A stretch of DNA of 21,476 nt from Thermoplasmata archaeon (lineage in GTDB: Archaea; Thermoplasmatota; DTKX01; GCA-020343715): positions 1,110,227 to 1,131,702 of the forward strand of contig CP070808.1 in NCBI GenBank assembly GCA_020343715.1. The letters are read 5' to 3'. Below, piece after piece: positions 6,233 to 12,700 of this stretch. The notes beneath the pieces were generated by a model. That model was not told where the DNA came from, did no database searches, and saw only the letters and a list, made by a program, of their open reading frames with translations. A program made the translations under genes and the position numbers. How positions within the stretch are numbered: position 1 is the first letter of the stretch; every line of letters starts with the position of its first letter.

Positions 6233-9200
6233 GTGAGGAGCAGGAAGCTATCCATCCTCCTTTTGGCCATCCTAGCCGCGCTGGTGGTTGTGGCCATCCA
6301 CAGCGCAGGCCAGACCCCGCCGCCCGCCAGCGGTGACTGGGAGATCTACGACAACACCGTCATCTCCGACACCTCGGTCACCATCCAGGGCAACGTCCAC
6401 GTGTACGGGTACGGCAGCCTGACCCTGGTCAACGTCGACCTGACCCTGGACACGTCGATTCCGATGGTCGTGGTCGAGCAGCACGGAAGGCTCTCATGGT
6501 CGGGAGGATCCCTTGACCACACGAGCACCTTCGCCCAGCCCAGGATAACCCTCACCTCCAATTGCTCCATTGACAGGGTGACCTTCGGCAAGCTCTACGG
6601 TGTGATGATATCCGAGTTCGGTGTGAACGTCACCAACTGCACCTTCGGAGGTGGCGACTCCATCGGGATAATGTTCAACACCCACGTTGGCTCACCGACG
6701 GATAAGCCGATAGTCATCGCCGACAACACGTTCATGAACATGCGGAGGTCCCCCATCGGTGGCAGCATAAACTCCGCCACGAACGACACGGTCGGCCTGG
6801 TCCTGGTGGGGAACACCATCCTCATGACACAATCCTCGGACGCGATCAACGTCACTGTGATGACCTCATCGGCCCATTTAGTCGTCACCCACAACACCAT
6901 ATCGGGAACCTCGGGCAACGGTATCCGCCTCAACCTGATCTGCGACGACCTGTTCCTCCGCCTCGACGACAACTCGATCACCGATGCGGGCGGCCACGGT
7001 GTGGTCGCGTACCTGGACACCGAGACGTTGGACTTCCCGGGCATCACTGACCTGTCCGTGGTCAGATCAGGGATAGACGGACTGGTCCTCAAGGCCACCG
7101 GCAATCCCATCGATGACCTGGTTCTGATAAACCACACCAACAGGGCATCGGGCCGGAACGGCGTGTCGCTGCAGCGGGCCTACAACGTTACCATCACCGA
7201 TTCCCGCATCGTGAACGCGACCACGGACCTGTGGGTCTCCCACGGGACGGTGAAGATATTCAGGACCCTGCACGAGCGGGGCGACGCGGTGGTCATCTAC
7301 GCCGACAGCAGCATCACCTCGTTCAAGTGGTTCGAGATGTGGTGCCAGTGGCAGAACGGCCTTCCCGCATGGAACCAGTACGTCGAGGTAAGGGGTCCCG
7401 TGGACGCGTCGGTCCTGTACGGCATGACTGACAGGTCTGGCTACTGGGGCAACGAGACCTATGCCGACTGGCACATGACCTCCACGACCAACGACATCGC
7501 CACGAACCTCACCCCGGTGCTGCTCCACCCCATGGGAGATATAGTAGCGGACGACACCGTGCCCACCGAAAACGGGGGGGTCTACACGGTGACCTTCACC
7601 GACACCACTGGCCCGGCGATAACGGTGTCCGAGCCCTCTGGGGACGTGGTCCAGAACTCCACTGCCTTCCAGATAAGGGGGACCGCGCGGGACCACCACT
7701 CCTCGGTGGCCCTGGTGCAGTACTCCTTCGACCCGAACCCGGACTGGGACACCAAGATCTGGTCCGACACCACCGGCACCTCGAACTGGTATGCCGACTC
7801 GCTCCACCTGCCCGAGGGTCTCCACATCCTCTACGTGCGGGCCTTCGACGGGGCCGGTGTGGGGACGGACATGTACACCGGCCTTACCGTGGGACAGGTG
7901 CTCATCGACATGAGCCCGCCCGTCGTGCAGGTGACCTCCCCAGACGTCCGTCGCCAACCCGTCATCGTCAACGCCACCACCCTGCCCATGGGTGGATGGG
8001 TCTCGGAACCCGTGACCTCGGTAACCGTCCAGGGTGACGCCGTGTCCGTCTCGGGTACCGTCTTCACCGTGGACGTGCCCGTCTCCGAGGGACTCAACGA
8101 CATCACCATAGTGGCCACCGACCTGGCAGGGAACGTGGGCACCCTCACCCTTTCGGTGCTGCGGGACTCCGCGGCTCCGACCATCACTCTAACCGCCCCC
8201 GTCCCGGGAGCTCTCCTCAACGACACGTCCGTCCTAGTCGCGGGCCTTTTGGACGAACCGGTGCAGGATGACCTGATCGTCATAAACGGGGCGCCCGTAA
8301 CCCTCTCCAGCGGCGCTTTCCAAGTTCTCCTCAATGGCTTTGGCGAAGGTCCCAGCACCATAGACGTGACGGCGGTCGACCTGGCAGGGAACACGGCATC
8401 AGTGTCCGTGGATGTCATTGTTGACACCCTCCCCCCAGCTCTAGAACTTGTCTCCCCCATTGACGGTTTATTGACACGCCAGGCGACGGTGTTACTGGAG
8501 GGCACCTCCGAGGCGGGGGCGGTTATACACGTCCAAGGCGAGCCCGTCGCCATTACGGGCACAGCCTTCTCCCACGACCTCGACCTGGTGGAGGGGCGGA
8601 ACATCATCCGCGTCACCTCTGTGGACGCGGCGGGCAACGTCAACTCCACCATGGTGGTGGTGGACCGGGACTCCACGCCCCCGGTGCTGGAGCTCTACGG
8701 CCTCTCCGACGGCGCCATCGAGAGCGAGGGCAGGACCGCTTTCCTCAACGGCAGGACCGAGGCGGGTGCCGCCCTGAGGATGACCATCGGGACCGCCTCT
8801 GAGGAGGTGATCACCTTCCCCGACGGGACGTTCCTCCAGCCCCTGACGGTGGACGGGAACGTCACGGTGACCCTGAGGGCCGAGGACGCGGCGGGCAACA
8901 CCGCCTTCGCCCAGGTGGAGGTCGTCTACCGGCAGGTGTCCGACCCCGGCATCGCGCCCCCGGAGCCCGAGCCCGTGGACCCGGTGGTCACCGCGGCCGT
9001 CGTCACCACCTCACTGGTGGTGATAGTGGGCGTGGCCATGACCTTCGAGTTCACCAAGTACGCCCTGGTGCTCATGGTCCTCCCCTTGTACGCCCGCATT
9101 AAGAAGCACGAGGTGCTGGACAACAAGACCCGCCTGGCCATCCACGGTCTCGTGGTGGAGAACCCGGGGATGCACTACAACGAGATCATCCGGGAGTTCG

Positions 9201-9544
9201 ACCTGACCAACGGCGTGGCCGCCTACCACCTGGACGTGCTGGAGCGGGAGGGCTTCGTGAGGTCGGTCCGCGACGGCACCCTGCGCCGGTTCTACTCCTC
9301 CTCGACCAAGGTGCCCGGGGACCACAGGGCCACCCCCGACCAGACGCGGGAGCACATCCTGGAGATGGTCACCGAGAACCCTGGCATCAACCAGAAGACC
9401 ATCGTCGACGAGTTGGGCATCGGGCGGACCCTGGTAGGCTATCACCTGAAGACCCTCATCGACGAGGGTTACATAGAGGCCCACAAGCAAGGACGCTTCA
9501 CGGTCTACAGCCGGACCAGGAAGCGCTGGTTCCGCCTCAACTGA
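6233..9544 (+). CDS. Membrane-spanning beta-helix/Ig-repeat sensor with cytoplasmic tandem winged helices
   Basis: A 1103-residue one-component sensor-regulator candidate. Order of parts: signal peptide or anchor (RKLSILLLAILAALVVVAIHSAG, residues 4-26); right-handed parallel beta-helix with many NxS/T sequons (about 40-370); a series of Ig-like repeats opening with D(T/S)xxP near residues 457, 559, 645, 731 and 813; a Pro-rich linker; a membrane helix at about 918-940, perhaps with a second hydrophobic stretch to 957; and two winged-helix domains at about 964-1024 (NPGMHYNEI, AAYHLDVLEREG, RRFY) and 1037-1103 (NPGINQKTI, VGYHLKTLIDEG). The tandem winged helices match the COG3398 type of archaeal regulators. 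The beta-helix may sense a polysaccharide or other surface ligand, with the signal passed to DNA at the membrane; that is inference. The GTG start is fixed by the RBS at 6218-6223. The gene shares its promoter element with the next gene. Confidence 0.9.
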   Translation: MRSRKLSILLLAILAALVVVAIHSAGQTPPPASGDWEIYDNTVISDTSVTIQGNVHVYGYGSLTLVNVDLTLDTSIPMVVVEQHGRLSWSGGSLDHTSTFAQPRITLTSNCSIDRVTFGKLYGVMISEFGVNVTNCTFGGGDSIGIMFNTHVGSPTDKPIVIADNTFMNMRRSPIGGSINSATNDTVGLVLVGNTILMTQSSDAINVTVMTSSAHLVVTHNTISGTSGNGIRLNLICDDLFLRLDDNSITDAGGHGVVAYLDTETLDFPGITDLSVVRSGIDGLVLKATGNPIDDLVLINHTNRASGRNGVSLQRAYNVTITDSRIVNATTDLWVSHGTVKIFRTLHERGDAVVIYADSSITSFKWFEMWCQWQNGLPAWNQYVEVRGPVDASVLYGMTDRSGYWGNETYADWHMTSTTNDIATNLTPVLLHPMGDIVADDTVPTENGGVYTVTFTDTTGPAITVSEPSGDVVQNSTAFQIRGTARDHHSSVALVQYSFDPNPDWDTKIWSDTTGTSNWYADSLHLPEGLHILYVRAFDGAGVGTDMYTGLTVGQVLIDMSPPVVQVTSPDVRRQPVIVNATTLPMGGWVSEPVTSVTVQGDAVSVSGTVFTVDVPVSEGLNDITIVATDLAGNVGTLTLSVLRDSAAPTITLTAPVPGALLNDTSVLVAGLLDEPVQDDLIVINGAPVTLSSGAFQVLLNGFGEGPSTIDVTAVDLAGNTASVSVDVIVDTLPPALELVSPIDGLLTRQATVLLEGTSEAGAVIHVQGEPVAITGTAFSHDLDLVEGRNIIRVTSVDAAGNVNSTMVVVDRDSTPPVLELYGLSDGAIESEGRTAFLNGRTEAGAALRMTIGTASEEVITFPDGTFLQPLTVDGNVTVTLRAEDAAGNTAFAQVEVVYRQVSDPGIAPPEPEPVDPVVTAAVVTTSLVVIVGVAMTFEFTKYALVLMVLPLYARIKKHEVLDNKTRLAIHGLVVENPGMHYNEIIREFDLTNGVAAYHLDVLEREGFVRSVRDGTLRRFYSSSTKVPGDHRATPDQTREHILEMVTENPGINQKTIVDELGIGRTLVGYHLKTLIDEGYIEAHKQGRFTVYSRTRKRWFRLN

Positions 9545-9575
9545 GCCCGTCCAGGACCTTCCTGGCGGTGCGACG

Positions 9576-9606
9576 TGTCAAAGCACACCATAATCGGTTT
9601 ATATAC
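9576..9606 (+). promoter_or_regulatory. Promoter of the giant FG-GAP gene with shared upstream element
   Basis: TATA box TTTATATAC (9598-9606) is preceded by TGTCAAAGCACACCATAA (9576-9593). Bases 9579-9608 align without gaps to 6164-6193 of the preceding gene's promoter, 24 of 30 identical. Transcription should start near 9627, giving an unusually long leader of about 105 bases. A run of six T (9615-9620) lies between the TATA box and the predicted start. Confidence 0.75.
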
Positions 9607-9634
9607 TCGGCCCGTTTTTTCACACAGAGGTGTC

Positions 9635-9708
9635 CGAGGTCGGTCCCGTACCGTCCCTTCCTCCCGGGCCCCGATCGGGCCGCGGCGGACGGGCCGGACC
9701 GACCGTCG
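9635..9708 (+). other. Large hairpin in the 5' leader of the giant FG-GAP gene
   Basis: CGAGGTCGGTCC (9635-9646) pairs with GGACCGACCGTCG (9696-9708) over 12 base pairs with one bulged G; the central nine pairs are perfect. Inside, GGCCC (9667-9671) pairs with GGGCC (9677-9681) around a 5-base loop. The structure lies after the predicted transcript start and ends 14 bases before the Shine-Dalgarno site (GGAG, 9722-9725), so it could affect translation or mRNA stability. Function is inference. Confidence 0.5.
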
Positions 9709-9733
9709 AACACCGGGGACTGGAGTGGTAACA

Positions 9734-12700
9734 ATGGATGGACGAGCGCTAGCTGTGCTGATCCTCGTGGCCATGATGGCCTTGTCGGGGCTCAGCGGGA
9801 CGGCTACCGAGACCGGGGGCGACCTGGTCTCGCACTTTGAGGATTTCTCGGTCGAGGACGCTGAGCCCTGGACCGACGGCTTCGACGACACCAGCAGGGT
9901 GTACATACCCCCGGGCGGACTCATAGGCACCCGTGTGATGGACGGAAAGGCCTCGCTGAAGGCGGGCGCCTCCGAGGGCTGGATCGCCTCGGAGGTAATC
10001 ACCTGCCCCGTGGGCGTCAAGTACGACATCGTCGTGGTGGATGCCCACCTGCCGGGCGACTCGATGATAAAGATCTCGGTGCTGGACGCCACCGCCGAGG
10101 CCACCGAGGTGGGCTACGCGAACGCCACCATCGACGGTTACAAGGACATCGAGGGGACCGCGGTCTCCATCAAGCCCATCGACGCGACGGCGTACCCCAG
10201 GCTCCGGATACAGGTCACCCTCGTCGCCAGCGGCACCGACCGTCCCAAGGTGGACGGATGGTCCCTCTACTACTGCCCCTTCGACGAGTGGCGCGAGGAC
10301 TTCGTCACCGACATCAGGATGGACTCCGTCCGGGGCCTGAACCTCACCGACGGCTCCTTGGAGCTGGACCTTACCGAACACCACGGCGGCGCGTCCACCA
10401 GGTCAGGCAGCAGGTCCTCCGACCCGTTCCCGACCATCGTCTTCGACAGGTACGCCACGGGTGGCAGCGATGTGCTTAACGCCTTCTACGCCAACTTCGA
10501 CAAGACGGGCTACAACGCCAAGACCGACATCTCCGCCAAGGGCCCCAGGGACCTGAGGATCGCGGACCTTAACGGAGATGGCATCAACGACATAGTATCG
10601 TCGAACTCCTGGTTCCAGAGCGGGAACCCCGACAGCCTGATCTACTGGGGCAAGACGGACGGCACCTGGGGGCTGGACGACAGCACCGACCTGGAGGTCG
10701 TGAGGGGCTCCGAGGCGGCCCTGGGCGACTTCAACGGCGACGGTCAGATAGACATCGCCATCGCTGCATGGCACCAGTCCCTTACCACCTCCTCGGCCGT
10801 GTTCCTCAACCAGGGCGGATACTTCAACGAACAGCCCGACATCTCCTTCACCGACATGGAGTTCTACCGGGCGGGCGCGGGCGACCTGAACAACGACGGC
10901 TACGACGACATAATCTTCTCTGCCATGGGGAACACCAAGGCCTTCTTCGGGGGCCCCGACGGCCCCGACACCAACCACGACATCACCTTCACGGTCAGTG
11001 CGTATCCCTACGGGATCATCGGGGACGACTTCAACGACGACGGTTACGACGACATCATCATCCTCTACAACGCCGGCGACAATAAGGTGAGGGTCCACAT
11101 GGGCTCTTCCTCGGGTATGGACAACGTCGCTGACCATATGGTGGCAGTAGGCGGCGGTCCGTTCTTCAGCGGCACCACGGGCGACCTTAACAACGATGGT
11201 TACCCAGAGCTGGTGGTCATGAGCACCGACAACCCAAGCAGGAACATATACATAGTGCCAGGGACCGCCACGGGATGGGATGACGACAACACCGTGGACT
11301 TCTCGACCGCGGGCAGCTACGTGTACGCCATGCAATGCGCCGACGTAAACGGTGACGGCATCGAGGACCTGGTGGCCGGCGTGGGAAGCGAGATGCGCAT
11401 CTACTACGGGGCCGACGGGACCATAGACACCATCCCCGATATCACCAAGACCGGCATCTACCAGCCAGGCTCCATCGTAATTGATCAGGGCGGGAGGACC
11501 TCCACCCGCAAGTTCTCGGGCAGGATGGTCACCCAGCCCATCAACCTGCCCTCGGGCAAGCAGTGGGACACCCTCGTCATCGAGGGCTCCACCCCGGCCA
11601 ACACCTCCATCACCGTGACCCTCAAGGACGCCAGCGACAAGGTCATCAGCGGCTTCGAGGACGTGGTGGCCAAGGACCTGGACCTGTCGGGTCTCACCCA
11701 CATGTCGGTCAAGGTGGAGATGTGGCTCGAGAGCGACCTCAACACCACCACCCCGGTCATCGACCGCCTCAGGCTGAGGTGGCAGGACATCGGGACCTGG
11801 CGCGAGCAGTTCTTCGGACCGGCCAAGGCCGCCAGGATGATGGGCGCGAACATCGTCGACGGTCACCTTACCGCCGGACCGGGAAAGGCCGGCGCGGACC
11901 TGCTGTTCACCACCCTCCGGGACGTCGACGGCTTCAACGTGCCGTCCACGGCCCACACTTCCGTGGGTCCGATGGAAATAGGCGTCACGGGAGCCTCGGC
12001 TGTGACCGTAGGGGACATCGATGGCAACGGTTACACCGACATCCTATTTGCGACCCACCAGACCAGCGACACCAACTACGAGGCCTCCAGCCCCCTGTTC
12101 ATGGGCTCCGCGGTCGGATGGCGCTCCTCGCCGGACCACGTATTCCCCACCGTGGGCGCATCGGACGTGGCCATGGAGGACATAAATGGCGACGGCTACG
12201 CCGACGTGGTCTTCGCCCAGGAGTTCGACGGGACGGCCCACGACGTGAACAGCACCCTCTTCTGGGGCTCCGCGGACGGATGGTCCGACACCACCGACCA
12301 CGAGTTCGAGACCAATGGCGCCTCGGGCGTCGCCGTGACCGACGCCGATGGTGACGGCGACCTGGACCTGGTCTTCGCCTGCTACAAGGGCACCTCCACC
12401 GCCACCGACAGCATGGTGTTCTACCAGGACGAGGGGGCCTTCCCCTCGACCCCGGACGAGCTGCTGCCCACCAAGGGCGCCCGTGCCGTGGCCGCCGGCG
12501 ACGTGGACGACGACGGCAACGTGGACCTGGTGTTCGCCAACAGCTTCTCCGGGGGATTCGCAGAGATCGACTCGTACATCTACAAGGGCAAGGCCTCGGG
12601 CGGCTTCGAGACGACCCCCGTCAAGGTCCCCACCGTGGGCGCGGAGGACGTGGCCCTGGCGGACCTGGACGGCGACGGCGACCTGGACCTGGTGTTCGCC

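Noticed and set aside
9551..9565. Hairpin CCAGGA-CCT-TCCTGG after the winged-helix gene as a terminator
   Set aside because: The stem is only 6 bp and no T-run follows it closely. The T6 at 9615 lies past the next gene's TATA box.
9575..9733. N-terminal extension of the giant surface protein
   Set aside because: This stretch contains the TATA box and the leader hairpin; the signal peptide begins at the ATG at 9734.
10403..11956. 517-codon minus-strand open frame opposite the first propeller
   Set aside because: Same reason: a shadow of repetitive GC-rich coding sequence, with low-complexity translation and no ribosome site or promoter.
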